Of a stretch of 49,075 nt of DNA, positions 1 through 8,287 are shown one piece after another. A program made the position numbers and the translations under genes. This DNA comes from Desulfobulbaceae bacterium (GTDB lineage: Bacteria > Desulfobacterota > Desulfobulbia > Desulfobulbales > Desulfobulbaceae), in NCBI GenBank assembly GCA_011389815.1, contig JAABTP010000012.1, positions 1 to 49,075 on the forward strand, written 5' to 3'. Numbering within the stretch: the stretch's first letter is position 1; each line of letters begins with the position of its first letter. The notes below the pieces were generated by a model, which made no database searches, had not been told where the DNA came from, and saw only the letters and a list, made by a program, of their open reading frames with translations.

Positions 1-13
1 ATGAATCTGAAGA

Positions 14-145
14 TTGAAAAACTTCAGCGAGCCGCATGAAATGCACCTATTCAGAGGGAAAGGTGTCGTTTTTGAGTCAATAAACATCGCCCTCTCTCTT
101 TACCGGGAGATCCGAAAGGGGCAACAAGAATTCATTGCAGCTTAA
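14..145 (+). other. possible small or truncated open frame at the window edge
   Basis: After a TGA at 8-10 an open frame runs to a TAA at 143-145. It could start at TTG 14 or at ATG 41, the latter giving 34 residues that begin MHLFRGKGVV. The amino-acid mix (aromatic, charged and aliphatic residues in protein-like proportion) is compatible with coding. No ribosome binding site precedes either start. It may be the tail of a gene that begins left of the window and has lost its frame, or a chance frame. I do not recognise it. Confidence 0.2.
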
Positions 146-189
146 AAGCAGGTTAGCTGATTGTCAAGATGAAAGCGCAGTAAAAGGAG

Positions 190-211
190 GGGCAGACCTG
201 CCTGTCTGCCC
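190..211 (-). terminator. hairpin terminator downstream of the dus gene
   Basis: Perfect 8-bp inverted repeat GGGCAGAC/GTCTGCCC with a 6-nt loop. Read on the minus strand it lies about 40 bases past the dus stop and is followed by CTCCTTTTA, a short T-rich tract. The position and shape fit an intrinsic terminator for the minus-strand gene. Confidence 0.6.
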
Positions 212-249
212 GGCATAAAAGGAAGAAATAATAAAGCAGGAAGAAAGTG

Positions 250-1182
250 TCAAGCAAGCTTGCTGAGAATATTCTTAATTTCTTCAAGTGACGGACTGGC
301 AATGATTCGCTTACGAATTTCCGCAGCCCCATGCACCCCATTAAAATAACGGCAGGTATGATTCTTGATGCGAAAGAGCAAACGTTTGCTGTCCAGATGT
401 TGTTCAGCAAGTTCTAAATAACGCCGAATCACCGGCAAGCGGGCCTCTATGGTTTCAGGTATCCCCTCGGAACGGAAAACCCAAGGATTGCCCAAAGCTC
501 CACGTCCGACCATGACCCCGTCACAGCCGGTCTCATCCATCATCTCCAGTCCGTCTTCATAGCAAAGGATATCTCCGTTCCCGATCACCGGGATACGCAC
601 AGCATCTTTCACCGCCGCAATGACTCGGCGATCAGCCTTACCCCCGAATTGCTGGGCCCAGGTTCGGGCATGCACTGTCACTGCGGCAGCCCCGGCTGAC
701 TCTACCATCCGGGCAAATTCTGGAGCTATGATGGTATCTTCATTCCAGCCGCTACGGAATTTAACAGTCACCGGACAGTCAGCATGGGCAACCACAGCCT
801 GGATAATTTTTTCTGCTGTTTCCAGTTTTTCTGCTTTCATCAGGGCAGCACCAGAACCCTTTTTAATAATCTTACGAACTGGACAGCCCATATTAATATC
901 AATATAATCAACGGGTCTTTGAGAAACCAGAGCCGCAGCCTGCCCCATGAGTTCCGGCTCATTGCCAAAAAGCTGGATTGCCCACGGTCGTTCTTCCGGA
1001 ACTGTTTGTAACATGAGCAGGGTTTTCTCCTGACCATAGACAAGCCCATGACAACTGATCATCTCCGATACGACCAGGTCGGCTCCCATTTCCCGACAGA
1101 TAAGACGAAAAGGCAAGTCAGTGTAGCCTGCCAATGGTGCCAAAACAAATGAGTTTTTATTAAGAAAAGGGTGGTTTTTCAT
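250..1182 (-). CDS. dus: tRNA-dihydrouridine synthase (DusB-like)
   Basis: FMN-dependent enzyme that reduces specific uridines in the D-loop of tRNA to dihydrouridine, in the cytosol. The 310-residue product has the usual family length. Visible family marks are the N-terminal LAPLAGYTDLPFR, the catalytic-cysteine motif DINMGCPVRKI with Cys100, KFRSGW near residue 142, TVHART near 170, and the phosphate-binding run IGNGDI...GVMVGRGALGNPW in the second half of the barrel. It stands alone on the minus strand, diverging from the TerB-like gene, with a hairpin terminator after its stop. No clear Shine-Dalgarno sequence precedes the ATG. The exact Dus subfamily (B versus other) cannot be fixed by eye, but the family assignment is secure. 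Confidence 0.93.
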   Translation of the reverse strand: MKNHPFLNKNSFVLAPLAGYTDLPFRLICREMGADLVVSEMISCHGLVYGQEKTLLMLQTVPEERPWAIQLFGNEPELMGQAAALVSQRPVDYIDINMGCPVRKIIKKGSGAALMKAEKLETAEKIIQAVVAHADCPVTVKFRSGWNEDTIIAPEFARMVESAGAAAVTVHARTWAQQFGGKADRRVIAAVKDAVRIPVIGNGDILCYEDGLEMMDETGCDGVMVGRGALGNPWVFRSEGIPETIEARLPVIRRYLELAEQHLDSKRLLFRIKNHTCRYFNGVHGAAEIRKRIIASPSLEEIKNILSKLA

Positions 1183-1365
1183 AACGTACTATTAGGCGGT
1201 ATATTTCCTGCAAAATAAATAAGTTTCCTGAAAAATTAAAAAGATGGGCATAAGTTTATTGAAATATAATAAATAATTGTCTACATTGCTGCAAATTACC
1301 TTTTTTCTCTTCAACACTTCCGTGACCCCTGGGTCGGGATAAAAAACATACTGGAGAATAAGAAT

Positions 1366-2307
1366 TTGGATTTTTTTAGAATAATTATGAAGTTTATGGC
1401 CTATGGGGCCGTGGCCTTCTCTCTTTCCGAAGCCTATCTTTCCCTGAACAAGCTCTGGAAAAGAAAGCACGAAAAGGTCGTTGCGGAAAGTATCTCCATT
1501 TCAGCTGTTAGTATAGGTTTATTTTCCAGCATGGTCTATTCCATTGACCTGACTATCAACCGGGCCTGGCCTTCATTCATTGATGCATTAATCTGGCTCG
1601 TCTTTGGTCTATTCGAGCTCTTTGTTGCTATTGGTTTCTGGGTTACAGGCGAACGCAGAAGTGCTCTCTGGAAAATGATGAAAAAGACCTACCACCAGGA
1701 ACGAAAAGAAATCGGTGAACTGGCGCAATCGGTTATTCAACCTTCACACAAGAAGGTAATCCTTGACATTCTCATCCAATTCTCCATGCTGGATAATAAA
1801 TTGGCAAAGGCGGAAAAAGTATTCATTCAGGAATTTGCCAACCGCTGGAATATAGATCTTGACTGGCAACAGATTAAACAAGATTGTCAACAAAAAGAGA
1901 ATCACGGTAAAATCCGGGAAAATATCATTGCCTATCTCAAAACCTCCCCTCCTGCCCAGCAGGTATCCCAATTCGGCGATATCCTCCGAATGCTCATTCA
2001 TATTGATCAGGATATTGACGAACGTGAACAGAGCATGATGGATGAAGTTTCGCGCCTGATAGAGCAGTATGTTCCTTCTGAAGAATGTCCACAGTATTAC
2101 GCAGCCGTTGTTCCTCAAGCTCTTGGTCAGGAAGATAGCGTAAAAACAATTTTTCCTCATCTTAAAAAACAAGAAAAGGTACTCGGGGGTTATGCATATC
2201 TTGATGGACCTTTTTTTTCCGAGCAATTTATTGTAACTGTCTGTAAAAAATATCAGAAAGTTGATTTGTTTGCGGTTCCGGTACGATCTGATCAATTATT
2301 TGAGTAG
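1366..2307 (+). CDS. membrane protein with a C-terminal TerB-like domain
   Basis: 313 residues. The N-terminal half carries two or three hydrophobic segments (about residues 8-25, 45-65 and 70-92), so it is probably anchored in the inner membrane. The second half (about 125-240) is helical and acidic, with ILIQFSMLDNKLAKAEKVFI and IHIDQDIDEREQSMMDEV. These two acidic D-x-x-(L/I)-x-x-x-E-x-x-(F/M) repeats are typical of TerB-like domains, which have been linked to metal binding and membrane stress sensing. The start is TTG at 1366, chosen because GGAG at 1353-1356 sits nine bases upstream. An in-frame ATG at 1387 lacks such a site. The partner and precise role are unknown. The next gene, a diguanylate cyclase, follows 88 bases later, so the two may be co-transcribed. 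Confidence 0.65.
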   Translation: MDFFRIIMKFMAYGAVAFSLSEAYLSLNKLWKRKHEKVVAESISISAVSIGLFSSMVYSIDLTINRAWPSFIDALIWLVFGLFELFVAIGFWVTGERRSALWKMMKKTYHQERKEIGELAQSVIQPSHKKVILDILIQFSMLDNKLAKAEKVFIQEFANRWNIDLDWQQIKQDCQQKENHGKIRENIIAYLKTSPPAQQVSQFGDILRMLIHIDQDIDEREQSMMDEVSRLIEQYVPSEECPQYYAAVVPQALGQEDSVKTIFPHLKKQEKVLGGYAYLDGPFFSEQFIVTVCKKYQKVDLFAVPVRSDQLFE

Positions 2308-2395
2308 CTTATGAAAGCACTCATCCCATTTTGAATATTATTCGCCCAAGGCGAGGCAGTAATCTTCTGGATTATCAACTCTGAAAAGAGGAGAG

Positions 2396-3982
2396 ATGAT
2401 GAAAAAAAAAGTTGGTAAATGGTCACTAAGACTAAAAATTGGCGTTATATTAATTATGGTTTCTCTGTGCTATGGAGCAGCAAGCTATGTTATGCATAGA
2501 AAAACCCTTTACCCAGCTTTTGTTGAGCTTGAATATGAAGAAGCGAAAAAAGATATCAACCGTATAACAGATGCTCTCAATAACGAGCTTAAGCATCTGG
2601 ATATGGTCTGTAGTGACTGGGCATTTTGGGACGATACCTCTCAATTTGCCGTAGATGGCAATAGCGAATACATTGAGAGCAATCTACCCGACGCTACATT
2701 TATAACGAGTGAACTTAATCTGTTCTATATCTTTGATGCTGACAAAAAGATTATTTGGGGAAAGATGTTCGACCTAAATAAGGAAGAGTCTATTCCACCT
2801 CCCCATCTGGCATCAAAAATTTTTGCTGAAGACTCCTTTCCAGAATCTTTTTACACAAAGCGAGTAGGAGATGGTCCCGACTGGGTTATTTCGGGCATCA
2901 TCAATACTTCGGATAAGATGATCCTCTTTGTTGCCCGTCCAATTTTGAACAGTGCCCTTGAGGGACCTCAGAAGGGTATCTTAGCAATGGGTTTTTTTCT
3001 GGATGAAGATATTATTGAACGTATCAAAGAACAAACGCATGTACAGTTTGAAATTCTCCAGGCCTCAGAAGAAATCAAACCAGAGTATAAAAATTTTATC
3101 CCTGCGAAAAACATTGCGACGAACAGCTCTTTTTCAATTACAGAGCAGGCTGACTTGGACTTGTCTATCAGCATTGATTTGTTGAATACCAAGGAAGAAG
3201 AGAGCCTGGTTGTTCAGGTAAAGAAAAAGGCACAAATTATAGAAAAAGGAAGAGCCACTGTGTTTACGCTTATGGAATCAGTGGTTATCTCTCTTGTTGT
3301 TTTGCTTCTGGTTATTGCCCTGTTTCTCAATAAAGTTATTCTTGAACCTGTCTCGAACTTGACCGAACATATAAAAGAAATCATTGGTACTGGAGACTTA
3401 TCCAAACAAATACGCTCTGACCGATCAGATGAGATTGGTCATTTGACCAGACAGTACAACCACATGCTGAGAGAACTCAACCGACAGAAAAACGAGTTGG
3501 AAGAACTGGCAGTGACTGATGGTTTGACCCGTCTGCTCAACCATAGAAAGGTCATGGAAGATTTACAGCGCGAGATTGAACGGTGCAGCCGATACGCACC
3601 AGAACTTGCTGTCATGATGCTTGACCTTGATTTCTTCAAACATATTAATGATACCTATGGACATAAGGCTGGAGATGAGATTCTGATAACAGTGGCAAAA
3701 ACCCTGCGAGAGTCTGTCAGGGAAACAGATATTGTTGGCCGCTATGGTGGAGAGGAATTCTTAATTCTCCTCCCCAATCAGGGCCGGGAAGAAGCAGAGC
3801 TGGTAGGCGAAAATATCCGTAAAAATGTCGAAAAATTGACCTGGCCCTATGATGGACTTAAAGTAACTGTGAGCGGCGGCATTAGTGTTTATGATGAAAA
3901 AACCGATGATTTATTGATTGAGGCAGACAGGCGGCTTTATAAAGCAAAAGAACAGGGACGGAACCAGATTGTTTCCCAATAA
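2396..3982 (+). CDS. CHASE4-HAMP-GGDEF diguanylate cyclase
   Basis: Membrane-bound sensor that makes cyclic di-GMP from two GTP. The 528 residues read as follows: transmembrane helix (about 12-32), periplasmic CHASE4-type sensor (about 40-285, with the signature CSDWAFWDDT near 72-81), second helix (about 293-312), HAMP linker (313-366) and GGDEF domain (370-528). The catalytic motif is GGEEF at 451-455, an active variant. The allosteric inhibitory site RETD (442-445) stands exactly five residues before it, so product feedback inhibition is expected. The metal-binding MLDLDFFKHINDTYGH is also intact. The start has two overlapping ATGs (2396 and 2399) behind a GAGGAGAG ribosome site. The ligand sensed by the CHASE4 domain is unknown. 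Confidence 0.92.
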   Translation: MMKKKVGKWSLRLKIGVILIMVSLCYGAASYVMHRKTLYPAFVELEYEEAKKDINRITDALNNELKHLDMVCSDWAFWDDTSQFAVDGNSEYIESNLPDATFITSELNLFYIFDADKKIIWGKMFDLNKEESIPPPHLASKIFAEDSFPESFYTKRVGDGPDWVISGIINTSDKMILFVARPILNSALEGPQKGILAMGFFLDEDIIERIKEQTHVQFEILQASEEIKPEYKNFIPAKNIATNSSFSITEQADLDLSISIDLLNTKEEESLVVQVKKKAQIIEKGRATVFTLMESVVISLVVLLLVIALFLNKVILEPVSNLTEHIKEIIGTGDLSKQIRSDRSDEIGHLTRQYNHMLRELNRQKNELEELAVTDGLTRLLNHRKVMEDLQREIERCSRYAPELAVMMLDLDFFKHINDTYGHKAGDEILITVAKTLRESVRETDIVGRYGGEEFLILLPNQGREEAELVGENIRKNVEKLTWPYDGLKVTVSGGISVYDEKTDDLLIEADRRLYKAKEQGRNQIVSQ

Positions 3983-4259
3983 TCTTTACCCTCTCACTGG
4001 AGAAGGGCACAAAAAAAGAACATTGGATCAAGCAGTTCAAAGAAGTTTGAAAGCCTGCCCTGTACTTTCACGCAATACAAGATCCACTTCCATACCTCTG
4101 ATGAAAAAAGCACTATTCAGCAATTCAAGAACGTATCTTGGAACCCTGGAAAAATACTTTTTTTGCCGGTGTGTTTTCCGGTCAGGTGCATCTCATTCCC
4201 TATGGTCTGAAGTCTGAGGTCTGAGGTGCCGTGATAACATATTATGAACAGGGAGAACT
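3982..4259 (+). pseudogene. possible decayed coding stretch interrupted only by TGA
   Basis: Between the diguanylate cyclase and speD, one frame (starting at 3982) reads protein-like runs such as KKEHWIKQFKEV, KPALYFHAIQDPLPYL, YSAIQERILEPWKNTFF and AGVFSGQVHLIPYG. These are broken by several in-frame TGA codons and no TAA or TAG. Near 4203-4227 the unit GTCTGAGG is nearly repeated in tandem. I do not recognise the protein. A degraded gene remnant is the simplest reading, and chance is not excluded in under 300 bases. Confidence 0.2.
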
Positions 4260-4679
4260 ATGATGAAAAATATATGGGGGCAGCATCTGCTCTTAGATCT
4301 TGCAGATTGTAATACCAATGTTTGTAAAAAAGAGGCTATTGCCACCTTTGTCCAGGAGCTGGTCGAAGCCATTGACATGAAGGTATATGGCGAGCCTGTC
4401 ATTGTCCATTTTGCTGAACACAGCTATGAGGCAGCTGGTTATTCTCTGGTGCAACTGATTGAGACCTCAGCTATTACGGGTCATTTCAGTGATAATAACC
4501 GGGATGCTTATCTGGATATTTTTTCCTGCAAAACATTTGCTGAACATGTGGTAATCCAGGTAGTAAAAAAGCATTTTAACCCGCAGGAGATATTTTCCGC
4601 CTTTCTGGATCGTGGCGCAACTCTGCCTGAACGGGGGCCGTTTCGGCAATGGAGGCAAACTGAAAAGGAGTGGAAATGA
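4260..4679 (+). CDS. speD: SpeD-like S-adenosylmethionine decarboxylase family proenzyme
   Basis: Member of the small pyruvoyl-dependent AdoMet decarboxylase family, 139 residues. Such proenzymes cut themselves before a serine, which becomes the pyruvoyl cofactor. Here the segment LIETSAITGHF places the expected serine at Ser70, the conserved histidine at His75 and the catalytic cysteine (DIFSCK) at Cys90, so the self-processing machinery looks intact. In the classic SpeH motif the serine is preceded by Glu and followed by His. Here these are Thr69 and Ala71. A ribosome site GGGAG (4251-4255) favours the second ATG at 4263. The stop overlaps the start of the carboxynorspermidine decarboxylase gene (ATGA). 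Family members make decarboxylated AdoMet for aminopropyl transfer, but no spermidine synthase gene is present here, so the substrate is open: AdoMet by family rule, arginine or ornithine by context. Confidence 0.8.
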   Translation: MMKNIWGQHLLLDLADCNTNVCKKEAIATFVQELVEAIDMKVYGEPVIVHFAEHSYEAAGYSLVQLIETSAITGHFSDNNRDAYLDIFSCKTFAEHVVIQVVKKHFNPQEIFSAFLDRGATLPERGPFRQWRQTEKEWK

Positions 4680-5800
4680 GATATCCCACTCCTTATTATC
4701 TGATTGATGAGCGAAAGCTCCTCAAAAACCTCAAACGAATTCAACAAGTCCGTACTCAGGCTGGGGCAAAATCTGTCCTGGCCCTGAAATGCTTTTCCAC
4801 CTGGCCTGTTTTCAACCTCATGCGCCAATACATGGATGGAACCACCAGCAGTTCTTTGTATGAGGCCCAGCTCGGTTACGAAGAATTCGGCAAAGAAGTC
4901 CATGCCTATAGCGTTGCCTTTTCTGAGCAGGATATTGAACAGCTATCCTCTATCTCGGATAAAATCATCTTCAACTCTATCAGCCAACTTCAGCAATTTG
5001 CTGAACAAACAAAGCATCTTGCCAGAGGGCTGCGCCTCAATCCTCAGCTGAGTTATTCAGAGTATGATCTGGCTGACCCGGCCCGGCAGTATTCCCGGTT
5101 GGGAATTATTGGACCTCCACCACCCGAGGCCAATGCATTAATTAATGGGGCTATGCTTCATTATAATTGTGAAAATACTGATTTCGAAAATTTTTCTTCT
5201 CTGTTGAACCAGATTGGAAAGCAATACAGTACGTTATTTTACAAGCTGGATTGGTTGAGCCTTGGTGGGGGCATCTATTTCACCCGTGATGATTATCCGT
5301 TGGAAGAATTTATTAAAAAACTCAAGGCATTCAGTGAACAGTTTGATCTGCAGATTTATCTGGAACCGGGCGAAACAGCCATCACCGATTCCACCACCCT
5401 TGTCACCACAGTCTTAGATATCGTCCACAACGAACGTGACATTGCCATCGTTGATAGCTCCATTGAAGCCCATATGCTTGACCTGTTGACCTATCAGGAA
5501 ACGGCACAAGTCAAAGATTCTGCAAAAACAGGGGAACTCCATTACATCATTGCGGGAAAATCCTGTCTTGCTGGTGATATCTTCGGAGAATATCGCACAA
5601 ACACTCCTCTCAAACCAGGAGATCAGGTCAAACTTTGTGATGCGGGTGGATACACTATGGTCAAAATGAACTGGTTTAATGGCCTGAACATGCCGTCAAT
5701 TATTATCAAACGACTGACTGGTCACTACGATACAGTGAAGACCTTTTCGTATCAGGATTTTAAAAATAATCTCGGGCCAAGCAGAGGATCATCAAGATGA
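4676..5800 (+). CDS. nspC: carboxynorspermidine/carboxyspermidine decarboxylase
   Basis: PLP-dependent fold-III (alanine racemase-like) decarboxylase that removes the carboxyl group from carboxyspermidine or carboxynorspermidine, the last step of the aspartate-semialdehyde-dependent polyamine route. 374 residues, normal length. The PLP lysine is Lys38 in VLALKCFS. Other marks are HYNCEN near 163, the glycine-rich LSLGGGIYF, the phosphate-binding LEPGET, the C-terminal active-site cysteine in GKSCLAGD and the closing DAGGYTMVKMNWFNG. The start is ATG 4676, not the in-frame GTG at 4670, because the AAGGAG ribosome site (4665-4670) overlaps that GTG. The gene is coupled by ATGA overlaps to speD upstream and to the first synthase gene downstream. 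It could instead act on carboxyaminopropylagmatine, a related substrate in some bacteria. Confidence 0.9.
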   Translation: MRYPTPYYLIDERKLLKNLKRIQQVRTQAGAKSVLALKCFSTWPVFNLMRQYMDGTTSSSLYEAQLGYEEFGKEVHAYSVAFSEQDIEQLSSISDKIIFNSISQLQQFAEQTKHLARGLRLNPQLSYSEYDLADPARQYSRLGIIGPPPPEANALINGAMLHYNCENTDFENFSSLLNQIGKQYSTLFYKLDWLSLGGGIYFTRDDYPLEEFIKKLKAFSEQFDLQIYLEPGETAITDSTTLVTTVLDIVHNERDIAIVDSSIEAHMLDLLTYQETAQVKDSAKTGELHYIIAGKSCLAGDIFGEYRTNTPLKPGDQVKLCDAGGYTMVKMNWFNGLNMPSIIIKRLTGHYDTVKTFSYQDFKNNLGPSRGSSR

Positions 5801-7014
5801 AAAAAAACGTACTCATTATCGGGGCCGGTGGGGTTGCACAGGTTGTAGCCCATAAATGCGCCCAGCATAACCATATTCTGGGTGACATCTGCATTGCCTC
5901 CAGAACGCAGGAAAAATGTGAGGCCATCATAGAAAGCGTCCAGAAGAAAGGAAGTCTGAAAAACAAAGACGGCCAGTTGTACTCCTGCCAACTTGATGCC
6001 TTGGATATTCCGGCGACCAAGCGGCTTATTGAAGAAACCAAATCGGACATAGTCATCAATCTGGGCACGGCCTTTATTAATATGTCGGTTCTCCATGCCT
6101 GCCTGACCACAGGGGCTGCCTACATCGACACCGCCATTCACGAGGAACCGGATAAAATCTGCGAACAACCTCCCTGGTATGCAAATTATGAGTGGAAATA
6201 TCTGGATGCCTGCCAGGAAAAAGGGGTGACCGCTATTTTGGGGATTGGATTTGATCCAGGCGTGGTTAATGCCTATTGCGCTTATGGGGTGAAGCATTAT
6301 TTTGATACCGTTGACAGCATAGATATCATGGATGTCAATGCCGGTGATCATGGTAAATATTTTGCCACTAATTTTGACCCAGAGATCAATTTCAGGGAAT
6401 TTACCGGCCAGGTTTGGACCTGGATTGATCGCCAGTGGGTGGCGAAACCTGTGCATTCAGAAAAACAGGTCTATGATTTTCCGGTGGTGGGTGAGCAGAC
6501 CATCTATCTGACCGGCCATGATGAGTTACATTCCCTGTATAAAAATATTGATGCCCGCCACATTCGTTTCTGGATGGGCTTCAGCGACCATTATATCAAC
6601 TGCTTCAATGTCCTGAAAAATATCGGTCTCCTTTCTGAGCAGCCCGTAACAACTGCGGAAGGGCAAGAGGTTGTGCCGCTGAAAGTTGTTAAGGCCTGTT
6701 TGCCTGATCCTGCTTCCCTGGCACCGGGATATACTGGTAAGACCTGTATTGGTAATCTTATCAAAGGACAAAAGGATGGCAGGAATCGTGAAGTGTTCAT
6801 CTATAATGTCTGTGATCATGCAGCATGTTATCAGGAGGTCGAGTCCCAGGCTATCTCCTATACAGCCGGAGTTCCACCAGTTGCCGCTGCCCTCCTTATC
6901 GCAGATGGGAGATGGGATGTCCGTCGCATGGTGAATGTGGAAGAACTTGATCCTGATCCTTTCATTACACTGTTAGATAGCATTGGGCTGCCGACTTATG
7001 TTGAGGAAAAATAA
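5797..7014 (+). CDS. carboxynorspermidine synthase (saccharopine dehydrogenase family), copy 1
   Basis: NAD(P)H-dependent reductase that condenses aspartate beta-semialdehyde with a diamine (putrescine, diaminopropane or, in relatives, agmatine) to give the carboxylated polyamine consumed by the preceding decarboxylase. 405 residues. The N-terminal Rossmann fold is clear (VLIIGAGGVAQVVAHKCAQ, then DICIASR at the end of the second strand). GFDPGVVNAYCAYGV near residue 150, DVNAGDHGKYFATNF near 180 and the GYTGKTCIGNLIKG and YTAGVPPVAAALLI runs are characteristic of this subgroup. It starts inside the nspC stop (ATGA). It is followed ten bases after its stop by a paralogue about two-thirds identical by eye, so this is a recent or functionally retained tandem duplication. 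Which diamine each copy uses cannot be told from sequence alone. Confidence 0.87.
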   Translation: MKKNVLIIGAGGVAQVVAHKCAQHNHILGDICIASRTQEKCEAIIESVQKKGSLKNKDGQLYSCQLDALDIPATKRLIEETKSDIVINLGTAFINMSVLHACLTTGAAYIDTAIHEEPDKICEQPPWYANYEWKYLDACQEKGVTAILGIGFDPGVVNAYCAYGVKHYFDTVDSIDIMDVNAGDHGKYFATNFDPEINFREFTGQVWTWIDRQWVAKPVHSEKQVYDFPVVGEQTIYLTGHDELHSLYKNIDARHIRFWMGFSDHYINCFNVLKNIGLLSEQPVTTAEGQEVVPLKVVKACLPDPASLAPGYTGKTCIGNLIKGQKDGRNREVFIYNVCDHAACYQEVESQAISYTAGVPPVAAALLIADGRWDVRRMVNVEELDPDPFITLLDSIGLPTYVEEK

Positions 7015-7024
7015 CTTCAGAGAA

Positions 7025-8287
7025 ATGAAAAAAAATGTTTTGATCATCGGGGCTGGTGGTGTAGGATCTGTTGTGGCCCATAAATGCGCTCAGCATAATG
7101 ATCTATTGGGTGATATCTGCCTTGCTTCAAGAGCACAAAGCAAATGCGAGGAAATCATTGCCAGTATTCGGGCAAAAGACAAACTGAAGGATGCTGAAAA
7201 AAAAATCTTCAGCAAACAGGTGGATGCCAGTGCAATTAATAATGTGGTCCAGCTGATTAAAGAAACCGAGGCAGAGATCGTAATCAATGTTGGCTCCACC
7301 TTTATTAATAAATCCGTCATAGATGCTTGTCTTGCCACTGGGGCGGCCTATATTGATACCTCCGTGCATGAGGATAGCGAGTCCCTGAACCTTCCCTATC
7401 CTTGGTATGCGCATTTTGAGTGGCAACGCCAACCGCTGTTTGCAGAAAAAGGCGTAACAGCGGTGCTCAGTGCGGGATTTGACCCTGGAGTGGTGAATGC
7501 TTACTGTGCTTATGCCGTGAAACATGAATTCGACAGAATTCACAGTGTCGATATCATGGATGTCAATGCCGGAAATCATGGCAAATATTTTGCCACCAAT
7601 TTTGATCCAGAGGTGAACTTTCGCGAAATTGTGGAAGAAGTCGGGTATTGGGAGGATCGGCAATGGAAGGTGTGTCCACCTCATTCACGGGCAATGGAGT
7701 TTGATTTTCCCGGAGTGGGCAGGCGTAAGGTCTATCTCATGGGGCATGATGAACTCCACTCCCTGCCGCAACATATTGATGCCGAGCATATCCGTTTCTG
7801 GATGGGATTTGGTGAACATTATCTCAACTGCTTTAATGTGTTACGAAATGTTGGTCTGCTCAGTCACGAACCGGTTACCACGGCAGAGGGGCTGGAAGTA
7901 GTTCCTCTGAAAGTGGTGAAGGCATGTCTGCCTGATCCGGCTTCTCTGGCTCCCGGTTATACCGGAAAAACCTGTATTGGTAATCTGATCAAAGGTGAGA
8001 AGGACGGGCAAGCAAAGGAAATTTTTCTCTATAATATCTGCGACCATCAGCAATGCTATGAAGAGGTCGGCTCCCAGGCTGTATCTTATACAGCAGGTGT
8101 ACCTCCAGTTGCAGCTGCTCTCCTTATCGCCAATGGGAGATGGGATATGGGGGCAATGAAGCATGTGGAAGAGTTGGCCCCGGAACCTTTTCTTGAATTG
8201 TTAGGGAAGATGGGCTTGCCAACGGCAATGAAAATACTCAGTTCCTGCATAGAACGGACAGAACAAGGTGTAATCAGATGTTATTAG
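7025..8287 (+). CDS. carboxynorspermidine synthase (saccharopine dehydrogenase family), copy 2
   Basis: Second paralogue of the same NAD(P)H-dependent enzyme, 420 residues. The dinucleotide-binding run is IGAGGVGSVVAHKCAQ. The catalytic-domain blocks FDPGVVNAYCAY, GHDELHSL, ACLPDPASLAPGYTGKTCIGNLIKG and YTAGVPPVAAALLIA are shared almost letter for letter with copy 1. Differences cluster in the segments around residues 45-75, 118-135 and 205-235, and in a C-terminal extension of about fifteen residues (SSCIERTEQGVIRCY) absent from copy 1. ATG 7025 is chosen because homology to copy 1 begins there. An upstream in-frame ATG at 6983 lies inside copy 1. The last ten bases overlap the SET gene. The ribosome site is weak, so translation may depend on copy 1. 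Confidence 0.86.
   Translation: MKKNVLIIGAGGVGSVVAHKCAQHNDLLGDICLASRAQSKCEEIIASIRAKDKLKDAEKKIFSKQVDASAINNVVQLIKETEAEIVINVGSTFINKSVIDACLATGAAYIDTSVHEDSESLNLPYPWYAHFEWQRQPLFAEKGVTAVLSAGFDPGVVNAYCAYAVKHEFDRIHSVDIMDVNAGNHGKYFATNFDPEVNFREIVEEVGYWEDRQWKVCPPHSRAMEFDFPGVGRRKVYLMGHDELHSLPQHIDAEHIRFWMGFGEHYLNCFNVLRNVGLLSHEPVTTAEGLEVVPLKVVKACLPDPASLAPGYTGKTCIGNLIKGEKDGQAKEIFLYNICDHQQCYEEVGSQAVSYTAGVPPVAAALLIANGRWDMGAMKHVEELAPEPFLELLGKMGLPTAMKILSSCIERTEQGVIRCY

Noticed and set aside
1192-1365. Promoter with TATAAT at 1265-1270 for the TerB-like gene
   Set aside because: The -10 box is good but no acceptable -35 hexamer stands 16-18 bases upstream in this very AT-rich stretch, so it is not listed.
5752-6456. 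234-codon minus-strand frame
   Set aside because: It lies wholly antisense to the conserved synthase gene; the plus-strand product has clear family motifs and the antisense one has none.
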